A model generated the notes under the pieces. That model made no database searches. It saw nothing but the letters and a program-made list of their open reading frames with translations, and was not told the origin of the DNA. Shown here piece by piece: positions 55,332-63,992 of a stretch of 64,000 bases of DNA; position 1 is the first letter of the stretch, and each line of letters opens with the position of its first letter. The position numbers were made by a program, and so were the translations under genes. Origin of the DNA: Streptoalloteichus tenebrarius (GTDB lineage Bacteria; Actinomycetota; Actinomycetes; Mycobacteriales; Pseudonocardiaceae); assembly GCF_024171885.1 (NCBI RefSeq), contig NZ_JAMTCP010000026.1, forward strand, positions 32,823-96,822. The letters run 5' to 3'.

Positions 55332-55907
55332 ATGAGGTGGGTGTGGGTGCGCATCCGGTACGTGGCGGCGTGGCTGGCGGTGACCGCATGCGCCGTGGGC
55401 CTGTCCTGGCTCGGTGTGCGCTCGGTCTTCGGCGCCACCCTGCCGCAACGCTTCGACCTGCACGCCGGGCTCGCCGCGCCCACGCACACGGTGGTGCTCA
55501 CCACGTCGGACACACCGACCCCGACGCCGACCAGTGCCAGCCCCACACCCACGACCACGCAGGCGACCACCACCACGGCGCAGGCCACGACCACACCACG
55601 CCGCACTCCCGACCGCCCCACGCCGACACCCCAGAAGCCTCCCCAGGAGGGCGCGTGGGTGCAGGAGGACGGGCGGCAGGTCTACCTCCGCAGCTTCGGC
55701 CTGAAGGGCGGCACCGCGGGCGTCCGGTTCGCCGAGACCGGGGTCGAGGCGGTCTCGGCGACCCCGGGCGCGGGCTACTCCGCGCAGGTGGAGCGGCGCG
55801 GGCCGCACCTGGTCGTGGTCACCTTCCGCTCGGCGGCGGGCGCCTCGTCCCGCCTGGAGGCGAGCTGGACCGGCGGCCCCTACTGGCAGGTGACCGAGAG
55901 CCGTTGA
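55332..55907 (+). CDS. Membrane-anchored secreted protein with Thr/Pro linker
   Basis: A 191-residue protein with an N-terminal signal/anchor helix (YVAAWLAVTACAVGLSWLGV, about residues 10-29), an extracytoplasmic segment, then a Thr/Pro-rich linker (about 58-100, TPTPTPTSASPTPTTTQATT) and a C-terminal ~85-residue beta-rich domain (QVYLRSFGLKGGTAGVRF ... VVTFRSAAGASSRLEASWTGGPYW). I do not recognise the domain. The linker resembles O-glycosylated actinobacterial surface linkers. ATG 55332 is likely; GTG 55338 is an alternative. It is divergent from the response regulator gene, with 298 bases between. Confidence 0.7.
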   Translation: MRWVWVRIRYVAAWLAVTACAVGLSWLGVRSVFGATLPQRFDLHAGLAAPTHTVVLTTSDTPTPTPTSASPTPTTTQATTTTAQATTTPRRTPDRPTPTPQKPPQEGAWVQEDGRQVYLRSFGLKGGTAGVRFAETGVEAVSATPGAGYSAQVERRGPHLVVVTFRSAAGASSRLEASWTGGPYWQVTESR

Positions 55908-55966
55908 GGTGCTCCCGCTCCCGGCCTCGCCCCAGATCCCGACCGCACCCCGGTTCCACGACGCCG

Positions 55967-56007
55967 ACGGCCTCCCGCCCGGTTCGGCGAACCGGGCGGG
56001 AGGCCGT
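55967..56007. terminator. Bidirectional terminator
   Basis: Perfect 19-base stem (55967-55985 with 55989-56007; arms ACGGCCTCCCGCCCGGTTC and complement) with a 3-base loop, between convergent genes. Confidence 0.9.
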
Positions 56008-56030
56008 GCGTGCGGGAGTCCGCCAGTCCG

Positions 56031-57596
56031 TCACCTGCCCGCGCCGTGCTGGCTGTGCAGGGTCTCGTGGGTCTGGCGGATCTTGTCGACCGACTTGGGC
56101 TTCGCGGGCAGGGCCGGCGCCGCGTCGCCGGCCGAGGCGGCCGCCGCGAACTGGCTGGCGGCCTGGGCCGCGCTCGCGGCCACCCCGCTCTGCTCGCCCA
56201 CCGAGGGCCGGCCCTTGGTGAACAGCCAGGTCTGGAAGAGCTTGTCGAGCTTCTTGCCCGAGATCTTCTCCGCGAGCGCGACGAACTCCTCGATCGTGCC
56301 GTTCTGGTACTTCTTCTTGCTCACCCAGTCCTTGATGATGGCGAAGAACGCGCCGTCACCGACCTCGGTGCGCAACGCGTGCAGGGTCATGGCGCCCCGG
56401 TCGTACACCGCGTTGTGGAACACCTGGTTCGCGCCGGGGTCACCCGGCAGGACCTGCCAGAACGGGTCGTCGGCCGACCGGGAGGCGTACTCGTAGTCGA
56501 ACACCTCCTGGGCGGTGCCCTCGCCCTTCGCCTCGGACCACAGCCACTCGGAGTAGGTCGCGAAGCCCTCGTTCAGCCACACGTTGCGCCAGGTCTGGAC
56601 CGACACCGAGTCGCCGAACCACTGGTGGGCGTTCTCGTGCACGACCACGTAGGTGTTGGCGCCGGCGCGGAAGAACGCCGGGCTGTAGGTCGGCCGGGTC
56701 TGGTTCTCCAGCGCGAAGCCCAGCCCCTCCTTCGGCACGACGCCGCCCTGGGCCTCGAACGGGTACTCCCCGTAGAGGTTGACCAGGAAGTCGAGCACCT
56801 CCGGCGTGCGCTCGATGCTCGCCTTGGCGGCGCCCTCGACCTCGCCGAGCCCCTGCGCGTAGGCGGTCACGAACGGCTGCCCGTTGTGGCCGGTCTTGGT
56901 GTTGATCTCGTACTGGCCCACGGCGAGGAACGCCAGGTACGTGGCCATCGGCTTGGTGCTACGCCAGTTCCAGCGCGTCCAGCCGTGCTGCGTGGGACTG
57001 CTCTTGAGCACGCCGTTGGACAGCACCTCGGTGCCCTGGGGCACCGCGACGGAGATGTCGAACGTGGCCTTGTCCGTCGGGTGGTCGTTGCCGGGGAACC
57101 ACCACGACGAGATGTGCGGCTCGTCGATGGCCACCGCGCCGTCGGAGGTCCTGCGCCACGCGGTCTGGCCGTCCACCTTCACCTGCGACGGCGTGTCGGC
57201 GTAGTCGACGACGATCGTCAGCAGGCTGTCGCGGCGCAGCGTCGTGGCCGGCGTGACCTGGAGCTCCTTGCCCTTCTGGGTGAAGGTGCGCACGGGCGCG
57301 CCGTTGACCCGGATCGAGTTGACCTTGAGCGCGAAGTCGAGGTTGAACCGGGTGAGGTCCTGGGTCGGCCGCGCCACGATCGTCGTCGTGCCCTGGAGGC
57401 GGTCGTCCGAGGGCTGGTACTTCAGCCGGATGTCGTAGTGGGTGACGTCGTACCCGCCGTTGCCGTCGGTGGGGAAGTACGGGTCCCCGACGCCCGCCGA
57501 GCCCGGCCCCTCGGTCCCGGCGCCCGCCGGCAACGCCAGCAGGGCGAGTGCGCAGGTCGCCGCGGCGGCGACGCGGAGGGTGTGTCTCACGGCCAC
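56031..57596 (-). CDS. Secreted M1-family metallopeptidase
   Basis: A 521-residue zinc aminopeptidase-type enzyme with an N-terminal signal peptide (VRHTLRVAAAATCALALLALPAGAG). The substrate-anchoring segment reads GFALENQTRPTYS, a variant of the GAMEN motif. The zinc site is HENAH at 320-324 with Glu 343 in WLNEGFATYSEW. DEPHISSWWFPGNDHPTDKATFD and VYDRGAMTLHALR (the catalytic Tyr region) are also conserved. The protein ends after the catalytic domain with an alanine-rich tail, so it lacks the helical C-terminal domain of cytosolic PepN. GTG 57596 has GGGAGG 8 bases upstream. It probably acts outside the membrane on peptides. Confidence 0.9.
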   Translation of the reverse strand: MAVRHTLRVAAAATCALALLALPAGAGTEGPGSAGVGDPYFPTDGNGGYDVTHYDIRLKYQPSDDRLQGTTTIVARPTQDLTRFNLDFALKVNSIRVNGAPVRTFTQKGKELQVTPATTLRRDSLLTIVVDYADTPSQVKVDGQTAWRRTSDGAVAIDEPHISSWWFPGNDHPTDKATFDISVAVPQGTEVLSNGVLKSSPTQHGWTRWNWRSTKPMATYLAFLAVGQYEINTKTGHNGQPFVTAYAQGLGEVEGAAKASIERTPEVLDFLVNLYGEYPFEAQGGVVPKEGLGFALENQTRPTYSPAFFRAGANTYVVVHENAHQWFGDSVSVQTWRNVWLNEGFATYSEWLWSEAKGEGTAQEVFDYEYASRSADDPFWQVLPGDPGANQVFHNAVYDRGAMTLHALRTEVGDGAFFAIIKDWVSKKKYQNGTIEEFVALAEKISGKKLDKLFQTWLFTKGRPSVGEQSGVAASAAQAASQFAAAASAGDAAPALPAKPKSVDKIRQTHETLHSQHGAGR

Positions 57597-57917
57597 GTGC
57601 TGAACCTCCCAGTCAGCTGGTGCGTGCGGCCGAACGTATCGAGCGCCGTCGAAGGTCGCCACCCTCCGTACGTTGGTGGTCACGGAGTGGGACGAACCTG
57701 GTCGATCTCTGTTTCCGCAGGCCAGCGCGGTGCCACTGGGGAGGAGGGGCGGACGTGGGCGGCCGCGACCGGTCGTGGCGGCGCGCCGGGCCGTGCGCCC
57801 GTGGCTCGTCCGTTCGACGCCTCCCTCCGCGCGGGGAGCCCGGGAGGAGAACGCCGGGCGGTCAGGCGCGACTCCGCCAGGACCCGCGCGCGGGGTACTG
57901 ACCAGGTTCGCGAACGT

Positions 57918-59600
57918 TCAGCCGACCAGGGCGGCGCGGACGGCGGAGCGCACGCGCTGGTGCAGCTCCCGCAGGTGGGAGCGGTCAGCGCGGACCTCGA
58001 CCACGCGCAGTCCCGGGGCCGGCCGCAACGCGTCGCGCAGCTCCTCCTGGGTGGTGGCCGCCACGTGCGGCACGCCGTGCGCGGCGCAGAGGGCGGACAG
58101 CCGCACGCCGTGCGGTGTGCCGAACACGCGCTCGAACGGGCGCGCGTGCTCCGGGGCGCCCTGTTCGAGCAGGGAGAAGATCCCGCCCCCGTCGTCGTTG
58201 AACACGACGATCGTCAGGTCGGGCCGGTCCTCGTCCGGGCCGATCAACAGCCCGTTGCTGTCGTGCAGGAAGGTCAGGTCGCCGAGCAGGGCGTAGGCCG
58301 GCCCCTGGTGGCCGAGCGCCGCGCCGACGGCGGTGGAGACCATGCCGTCGATGCCGGCCACGCCCCGGTTGCGGAGCAGGAGCACGTCGGGCCGGGGATG
58401 GGCGGCCAACGCCACGTCCCTCGTCGGGTTCGACGAGCCCAGGACCAGCATCGCCCCCGGGGGGAGGGCGTCGACCACCTCGCGGGCCACGTGCAGGCCG
58501 GTCGGCCACGGCTGCGCGTCCAGCGCGGCGTGCAGGGCGACGCTGGCCGCCTTCTCCGCCGCCTGCCACGCGGCCAGCCACTCCGGGTCCCGCTCCCCGA
58601 ACGGCGCGCCCAGGGCCTGCCCGACCTCGCGGACGTCGTGGCCGGGCGCCGGCCAGTCGTTGCCGTCGTGCACGAGGTAGACGTCCACGTCCGGGTCGGC
58701 GAGCAACCGCTGGACCTGCCGGAACACCGTGGGCCTCCCCACGCACACCACCTGGTCGGGGTGGTGCTCGGCGAGGAACTCCTCGATGCCCAGCAGCCAG
58801 GCGCCGGTGCTGATCGCGTTCGGCCCGCCCAGGCCGACCCCGCCGGCCTCGGACAGCACCGGCCACCCGTGCTCCTCCGCCCAGCGCACGGCCAGCCGGG
58901 GCTGCCCCTCGCACACCAGCACCACACCGCGCCCCTCACCCGGGCAGACGAGGCTGGGCGCGGCGAAGTGGTCGGTCACCTCGGTCCACGGCAGGCCGTC
59001 CCGCCGACCCTCCAGCGACTCGCACCACTCGCCGGGGCCGTCCCCCGGCTCCGGCACCAGCGGGTCGCGGAACGGCATGTTGAGGTGCACCGGCCCCGCC
59101 GTGGTCCACCAGTCCCCCCGTGCCGCATGCCACGCGCGACAAACCTCACTGCGCCAGTAGGAGTTCTGCCCCGGGCGCCGCTCGGCCACGGCCAGCTCGG
59201 CGAACAGCCGGACCGCGCCGCCATAGAGGCGGTGCTGGTCGACGACCTGGTTGGCGCCGGCCGCGCGCAGCTCGGGCGGCCGGTCGGCGGTGAGCACGAC
59301 CAGCGGCACGCCGGACCGGTCGGCCTCCAGCACGGCCGGGTGGAAGTTCGCGGCGGCGGTGCCGGAGGTGGAGCACACCACCACCGGCCGCCGGCTCTGG
59401 GCGGCCAGGCCGAGCGCGAGGAACGAGGCGCTGCGCTCGTCGATGCGCACGTGCAGCCGGAGCCGGCCGGCGTCAGCCGCCTCGTACAGGGCGAACGAGA
59501 GCGGGGCGTTGCGCGATCCCGGGCTCAGCACGACGTGACGCACGCCGTTGCGCACCAGCTCGTCGACGACGACCCGGGCCTGCGCCGTGGAGGGATTCAC
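57918..59600 (-). CDS. menD: SEPHCHC synthase (MenD)
   Basis: A 560-residue TPP-dependent enzyme condensing isochorismate with 2-oxoglutarate-derived succinic semialdehyde in menaquinone synthesis. The N-terminus NPSTAQARVVVDELVRNGVRHVVLSPGSRNAPLSFAL, DERSASFLALGLA, STSGTAAANFHPAVLEA (TPP activation Glu region) and DRPPELRAAGANQVVDQ are MenD-specific. The TPP/Mg motif appears late as LGDLTFLHDSNGLLIGP, with VFNDDGGGIFSLLEQG after it. The start is GTG 59600, giving the usual MNPST N-terminus. It is divergent from menB, 86 bases apart, suggesting a shared promoter region. Confidence 0.96.
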   Translation of the reverse strand: MNPSTAQARVVVDELVRNGVRHVVLSPGSRNAPLSFALYEAADAGRLRLHVRIDERSASFLALGLAAQSRRPVVVCSTSGTAAANFHPAVLEADRSGVPLVVLTADRPPELRAAGANQVVDQHRLYGGAVRLFAELAVAERRPGQNSYWRSEVCRAWHAARGDWWTTAGPVHLNMPFRDPLVPEPGDGPGEWCESLEGRRDGLPWTEVTDHFAAPSLVCPGEGRGVVLVCEGQPRLAVRWAEEHGWPVLSEAGGVGLGGPNAISTGAWLLGIEEFLAEHHPDQVVCVGRPTVFRQVQRLLADPDVDVYLVHDGNDWPAPGHDVREVGQALGAPFGERDPEWLAAWQAAEKAASVALHAALDAQPWPTGLHVAREVVDALPPGAMLVLGSSNPTRDVALAAHPRPDVLLLRNRGVAGIDGMVSTAVGAALGHQGPAYALLGDLTFLHDSNGLLIGPDEDRPDLTIVVFNDDGGGIFSLLEQGAPEHARPFERVFGTPHGVRLSALCAAHGVPHVAATTQEELRDALRPAPGLRVVEVRADRSHLRELHQRVRSAVRAALVG

Positions 59601-59686
59601 CAGCACCACCCCGTGCCGGCGGACCACCGGAGGGCCGGTGGTGCCGCGGCGACAAGAGTGGGGGACACACCCCTATCCTCGCAGGC

Positions 59687-60598
59687 GTGCCAGAGCCGCA
59701 GGTCTCCGAGCTGTTCGACCCCGCCGCGTGGAAGCCGGTCGAGGGGTTCGACTTCACCGACATCACCTACCACCGGGCGGTGGACCAGGGCACGGTGCGC
59801 ATCGCGTTCGACCGTCCCGAGGTGCGCAACGCGTTCCGGCCGCACACGGTGGACGAGCTGTACCGGGCGTTGGACCACGCCCGGATGAGCCCGGACGTCG
59901 GGTGCGTGCTGCTCACGGGCAACGGCCCCTCGCCCAGGGACGGCGGCTGGGCGTTCTGCTCCGGCGGCGACCAGCGGATCCGCGGCCGCGACGGCTACCG
60001 GTACGCCAGCGGTGAGACCGGCGACACCATCGACCCGGCGCGGGCCGGCCGGCTGCACATCCTGGAGTGCCAGCGGCTGATCCGGTTCATGCCGAAGGTC
60101 GTCATCGCGGTCGTGCCGGGGTGGGCGGCCGGCGGCGGGCACAGCCTGCACGTGGTGTGCGACCTCACACTGGCCAGCGCGGAGCACGCCAGGTTCAAGC
60201 AGACCGACGCCGACGTGGGCAGCTTCGACGGCGGCTTCGGATCGGCCTACCTGGCCCGGCAGGTCGGCCAGAAGTTCGCGCGGGAGATCTTCTTCCTCGG
60301 GCGCGCCTACTCGGCCGAGGAGATGCACCGGATGGGCGCGGTGAACGCGGTCGTCCCGCACGCCGAGCTGGAGGCCACCGCGCTGGAGTGGGCGCGGGAG
60401 ATCAACGGCAAGTCGCCGACGGCGCAGCGCATGCTCAAGTACGCGTTCAACCTCATCGACGACGGGCTGGTCGGGCAGCAGCTCTTCGCCGGGGAGACGA
60501 CGCGGCTGGCGTACATGACCGACGAGGCCGTCGAGGGCCGCGACGCCTTCCTGGAGAAGCGCTCGCCCGACTGGTCGCGCTTCCCCTACTACTACTGA
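59687..60598 (+). CDS. menB: 1,4-dihydroxy-2-naphthoyl-CoA synthase
   Basis: A 303-residue crotonase-fold enzyme closing the naphthalene ring from o-succinylbenzoyl-CoA. It has FDRPEVRNAFRPHTVDELYRALDHA, the oxyanion-hole FCSGGDQRIRGRDGY, VPGWAAGGGHSLHVVCDLTLAS, QTDADVGSFDGGFGSAYLARQVGQKFAREIFFLGR and the C-terminal WSRFPYYY ending, all MenB-specific. GTG 59687 gives the family N-terminus (VSELFDPAAWKPV). It precedes menE by 10 bases, an obvious operon. Confidence 0.97.
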   Translation: MPEPQVSELFDPAAWKPVEGFDFTDITYHRAVDQGTVRIAFDRPEVRNAFRPHTVDELYRALDHARMSPDVGCVLLTGNGPSPRDGGWAFCSGGDQRIRGRDGYRYASGETGDTIDPARAGRLHILECQRLIRFMPKVVIAVVPGWAAGGGHSLHVVCDLTLASAEHARFKQTDADVGSFDGGFGSAYLARQVGQKFAREIFFLGRAYSAEEMHRMGAVNAVVPHAELEATALEWAREINGKSPTAQRMLKYAFNLIDDGLVGQQLFAGETTRLAYMTDEAVEGRDAFLEKRSPDWSRFPYYY

Positions 60599-60608
60599 TC
60601 GTGTTCCC

Positions 60609-61952
60609 GTGACCAGGTCCGTGCGGTCCGAGGCCCGCGAGCTGCGCCCGCTGCCGGTGCCCACCGGCGGTGGCGCGCTGCTGCTGTCCCCGCTGCGCCG
60701 AGCGCTCGCGGGAGAGGGGCCGGCCGTGCTGCCCGTGCCGGCCGACGACCGCGCCGCGGCGGACCGGCTGGCGGCCGCGCTGGGCGGCGGTCCCTTGGCG
60801 GCGGACGAGGACGGGGACGACCCGACGGCCCTGGTCGTGGCGACCTCGGGCTCGACGGGCGAGCCGAAGGGCGTGCTGTTGTCGGCCGGGGCCCTCCGCG
60901 CCTCCGCCGACGCCACCCACGCGCGGCTGGGCGGGCCGGGTCACTGGCTCCTCGCGTTGCCCGCGTGGTCCGTGGCGGGCACGCAGGTCCTGGTGCGTTC
61001 GCTCACGGCGGGCACCGATCCCGTGGTGATGGACACGTCGGGCGGTTTCCGTCCCGACGGCTTCGCCGCGGCGGCGGCGCCCCTGCTGGCCAGGCGAGGG
61101 CCGCATTACACGTCCCTGGTGCCCACGCAGCTCGCCCGCCTGGTCGCCGAGGGTGGGGCGGGACTGGCGGCGCTGCGCGCCTTCGACGCCGTGTTGCTGG
61201 GTGGCGCGGCCACGCCGCCCGCGTTGCGGGAGCGGGCGGAGGCCGCCGGCGTGCGCGTCGTCACCACCTACGGCATGAGCGAGACCAGCGGCGGCTGCGT
61301 CTACGACGGGATCCCGCTGGACGGGACGCGGGTGCGGCTCGCCGAGGTGACCGAGTTGGAGCTGGACGGGACCGAGCCCCACGAGTCCGTCGGAGGGGAC
61401 GGCGGGGATTCCGTCAGCGCTTCCGTCAGCGCTTCTGTCGGGGACGTCGGAACGGTCGGCCAGATCGGCCGGATCGGCCGGATCGTTCTGGGCGGGCCCA
61501 CCGTGGCGCGGGGCTACCGGGGCCGACCCGACCTCACCGCCGCGGCCTTCGGCGCGCCCCGCGACGGGTGGTTCCGCACCAGCGACCTCGGCCGCCGGGG
61601 CGACGACGGGCGGTGGGAGGTCCTGGGGCGGGTCGACGACCTGGTCAACACCGGCGGGGTGAAGATCGCGCCGGTCCTGGTGGAGCGGGCGCTCGCCGCC
61701 ACGCCCGGCGTGCTGGAGGCGTGCGTCGTCGGCGTGCCCGACCCGGAGTGGGGCCAGGCCGTGGTGGCGGCGGTCGTCCCGGTGGACCCGGCGGACCCGC
61801 CCAGCGCGGACGCGCTGCGCGGCCAGGTCCGGGAGCGGGTGGGCCGGGCGGCGGCACCAAAAAGGGTGACCTTCGTTCGGGCGCTTCCGCTCCGTGGACC
61901 AGGCAAGGTTGATCGCACGGCGGTACGGCGTCTTTTCGCTCCAACGAAGTAA
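60609..61952 (+). CDS. menE: o-Succinylbenzoate-CoA ligase with internal repeat insert
   Basis: A 447-residue acyl-adenylating enzyme that activates o-succinylbenzoate for MenB. The P-loop is VVATSGSTGEPKGVLLSAGAL (about residues 76-96). TTYGMSETSGGCVYDG near 220, the hinge WFRTSDLGRRGDDGRWEVLGRVDDLVNTGGVKIAP and the C-terminal catalytic Lys in RGPGKVDRTAVRRL are intact. A ~30-residue low-complexity insert (SVSASVSASVGDVGTVGQIGRIGRI) sits between ELDGTEP and IVLGGPTVARGYRGRPDLT, encoded by short repeats at 61411-61487. It should lie on a surface loop. It starts 10 bases after menB with GTG 60609. Confidence 0.93.
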   Translation: MTRSVRSEARELRPLPVPTGGGALLLSPLRRALAGEGPAVLPVPADDRAAADRLAAALGGGPLAADEDGDDPTALVVATSGSTGEPKGVLLSAGALRASADATHARLGGPGHWLLALPAWSVAGTQVLVRSLTAGTDPVVMDTSGGFRPDGFAAAAAPLLARRGPHYTSLVPTQLARLVAEGGAGLAALRAFDAVLLGGAATPPALRERAEAAGVRVVTTYGMSETSGGCVYDGIPLDGTRVRLAEVTELELDGTEPHESVGGDGGDSVSASVSASVGDVGTVGQIGRIGRIVLGGPTVARGYRGRPDLTAAAFGAPRDGWFRTSDLGRRGDDGRWEVLGRVDDLVNTGGVKIAPVLVERALAATPGVLEACVVGVPDPEWGQAVVAAVVPVDPADPPSADALRGQVRERVGRAAAPKRVTFVRALPLRGPGKVDRTAVRRLFAPTK

Positions 61953-62150
61953 TCACACCAGGTGATCGCCACCGGGTTTTGTCGCTTTCCGCACTGAAAG
62001 CGGCGGACGTTTTCCGCATTCCGGGTTCCCCGGCGGCCGGCCCGAGTTGCCGTTTCCCGGGGTCCGGATTCTCCTGACGAACGGTCGGGCGTCGGCCGTG
62101 GGGCGCGGCGCGCGACCGTACCGAAACCGCCAGGAACGGAGCCGTCTGCC

Positions 62151-63380
62151 ATGCGAGTCGTTGATGTGCCATGGCATCGTGTGCTCCCCGCGCTGGTGGT
62201 CGGCGTGCTCGCGCTCCCGGTCTCCCCGCCGACGGCGTCGGCGGCGACGACCTGGGTCGCCGACCTGTCCAGAGTGGACGGCGACGACAGCGACGTCGTC
62301 GTCGAGCGGGGAACCGTGCGGTTGGCCGGCCGGGGCCGCGCGGACGTCGGCGTCCCCGGCGCGGGGCGCACCGGGATGATGGTGCTCCCGCCGCGCGGGT
62401 TCGCCGCGCCGGTCAACCGGATCGCCGCCGAGCTGGTCGGCGCCACCCCCCACGGCGCCGAACTGGCCGTCGACGTGCGGGGACGACGGCGCGACGGCCG
62501 GTGGACGGAGTGGGTCGAGGCCCGACCCGGCCACCCCGCCGTACTCGACGAGGCCACGAACACCGTGCAGGCGCGCGCGGTGCTGTCCGCCCCGGCGGGC
62601 GGCGCCGGTCCCGAGCTGCGCCGGCTGAGCCTCACCGCCGACGCCACCTCGACCACCCCGCGCGAGGGCGAGGAGGAGACCTCGTCGGAGGCCGGTGGGG
62701 ACAAGCCGGGGCCGCCCGCGTCGTTCCGGGTCTACGCCACGCGCGAGGGCCTGGTGGGCGGCAAGACCGCCAACGGCCACATCATCGCCGAGCGGGACCA
62801 CTTCGCCGCCCTGCCCTCCCGTCGGGGGCTCGCCCCGAGGGACACCGGCGACTACACGGTGAGCGTCTGCGCGGACAGCGGCCGGTGCGAGTGGGCGCCG
62901 GTGTGGGACGTGGGGCCGTGGAACACCAAGGACGACCACTGGAACGCCGACCGCGAGATGTGGCAGGACCTGCCGAGGGGCAAGCCCCAGGCGCAGGCCG
63001 CGTACGAGGACGGCCACAACGGGGGCAGGGACCAGTTCGGGCGCACGGTGCGCAACCCGGCGGGCATCGACCTGGCCGACGGGATGTTCTGGGACGGCCT
63101 GCGCCTCATGGCCAACGAGTGGGTCACGGTCACCTACGTCTGGACCGGCTCCGGTCCACGCGGGACGGTCAACGGCGACGACGTGATCACCGTGCACAGC
63201 CGTCCCCAGGTCATCCCGGAAACCGAGAACGGCATGGCCACGCCACGCGCCCAGGTCCCGATCGAGTGCGAGACCACGGGTGAGCACGCGGACGGCTCCA
63301 ACAAGTGGCTGCGCATCGGCCACGAGCGGTTCGTCCCCCGGGGGAGGGTCGACGTCACCGGCGACGTCCCACCCTGTTGA
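62151..63380 (+). CDS. Large secreted protein with conserved C-terminal domain
   Basis: A 409-residue exported protein. The signal peptide (about residues 1-32) ends SPPTASAATT. Residues ~33-170 are beta-rich (VERGTVRLAGRGRADVGVPG; GRWTEWVEARPGHPAVL), like N-terminal regions of some actinobacterial secreted hydrolases. A short acidic linker (about 170-185) leads to a C-terminal ~220-residue domain with GKTANGHIIAERDHFAALPSRRGL, VCADSGRCEWAPVWDVGPWNTKDDHWN, QDLPRGKPQAQAAYEDGHNGGRDQFGRTVRNPAGIDLADGMFW and VTVTYVWTG. It resembles secreted proteins I recall from Streptomyces and may have a double-psi beta-barrel-like fold, unproven. ATG 62151 has AACGGAG ahead. Confidence 0.7.
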   Translation: MRVVDVPWHRVLPALVVGVLALPVSPPTASAATTWVADLSRVDGDDSDVVVERGTVRLAGRGRADVGVPGAGRTGMMVLPPRGFAAPVNRIAAELVGATPHGAELAVDVRGRRRDGRWTEWVEARPGHPAVLDEATNTVQARAVLSAPAGGAGPELRRLSLTADATSTTPREGEEETSSEAGGDKPGPPASFRVYATREGLVGGKTANGHIIAERDHFAALPSRRGLAPRDTGDYTVSVCADSGRCEWAPVWDVGPWNTKDDHWNADREMWQDLPRGKPQAQAAYEDGHNGGRDQFGRTVRNPAGIDLADGMFWDGLRLMANEWVTVTYVWTGSGPRGTVNGDDVITVHSRPQVIPETENGMATPRAQVPIECETTGEHADGSNKWLRIGHERFVPRGRVDVTGDVPPC

Positions 63381-63420
63381 GCCCGGGCGACGCTCGTCGT
63401 CATGACGCCGCTCGCACACC

Positions 63421-63479
63421 TCGTCGGCGCTCCGGCCGCCAGGCCGGACGCTCCGGCCGCCAGGCCGGAGCGCCGACGA
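63421..63479 (+). terminator. Strong terminator after the secreted protein gene
   Basis: Perfect 17-base stem (63421-63437 with 63463-63479; arms TCGTCGGCGCTCCGGCC and complement) 40 bases past the stop. The 25-base loop repeats part of the arm (CGCTCCGGCCGCCAGGCCGG twice), so alternative hairpins are possible. Confidence 0.8.
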
Positions 63480-63960
63480 TGGTCTGGACGAGGGCCAGGG
63501 CCGGCGGTTCTGCCGCCAGGCTCGCCCTGGCACGAGGGGCTGGGCGAAGGCCGGGGCCAGACGCTCCACGCGCTGGGTCGCCGGACCGAGGCTCGGCGAG
63601 GGGCCGTGGGCCGGTGGTCCGGTCGTGAGGCCGAAGCACCACCGAGGGTCTGGGCGAGGCCCGGTGCCAGCCGGTCTGGGCCGAGGGCGGCGGAGCACGG
63701 CCGGCGGCCCGGGCCGAGGCCTGCGGAGCGAGTCGGAGCGGCAGCCCGGTCCGCAGTCGCTGTTCCGGTTCGAGGGCCGGTGGCCCGGTTCGGGGGTCGC
63801 TGTTCCAGTCCGGGGTCGCTGTTCCGGGTTCGGGGGTGGTCGCTGTTCCGGGCTGGGGGCCGGTGGTCCGGGTCCGAGCGGGCGAGGAGCCCCAGCGCAC
63901 GATTCGAGTGTCAAAACGCCACAGGAGCGCGCGTTTCCAGCCACCCAGCCCGCGATTTCG
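63480..63960. repeat. Degenerate GC-rich repeat region without a gene
   Basis: A 480-base stretch made of diverged short repeats: GGCCGG(T/G)GGTCCGG-like units (63490-63700) and CGCTGTTCCGG units with CCGGGTTCGGGGGT spacers (about 63760-63860, four copies). Open frames here are proline/arginine-rich repeat translations without ribosome sites or family resemblance, so no gene is called. 63900-63960 is less repetitive. Confidence 0.6.
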
Positions 63961-63976
63961 CCCATAACAGTGTTAC

Positions 63977-63992
63977 TTGGGGGAACCCCCAA
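63977..63992. promoter_or_regulatory. TTGGGGG-AA-CCCCCAA dyad
   Basis: A perfect 7-base dyad with 2-base centre, preceded by TAACAGTGTTA (63965-63975, itself a dyad). The flanking GTTACTTGGGGGAACCCCC resembles the AGTAAGGGGGAACCCCC start of the intergenic element at 44006. The region is AT-richer than its surroundings, as in a promoter. The window ends here. Confidence 0.45.

Noticed and set aside
56010..59888. 1292-codon plus-strand frame opposite the M1 peptidase and MenD
   Set aside because: Composition is Arg/Val/His/Gly-rich without motifs. Both minus-strand proteins have complete active sites.
63400..63900. Proline-rich 166-codon minus-strand frame
   Set aside because: Its protein is a translation of degenerate GC-rich repeats and it has no ribosome site.
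61953..63992. 679-codon minus-strand frame opposite the secreted protein
   Set aside because: An antisense shadow extended by repeat DNA. The plus-strand gene has a signal peptide, ribosome site and terminator.
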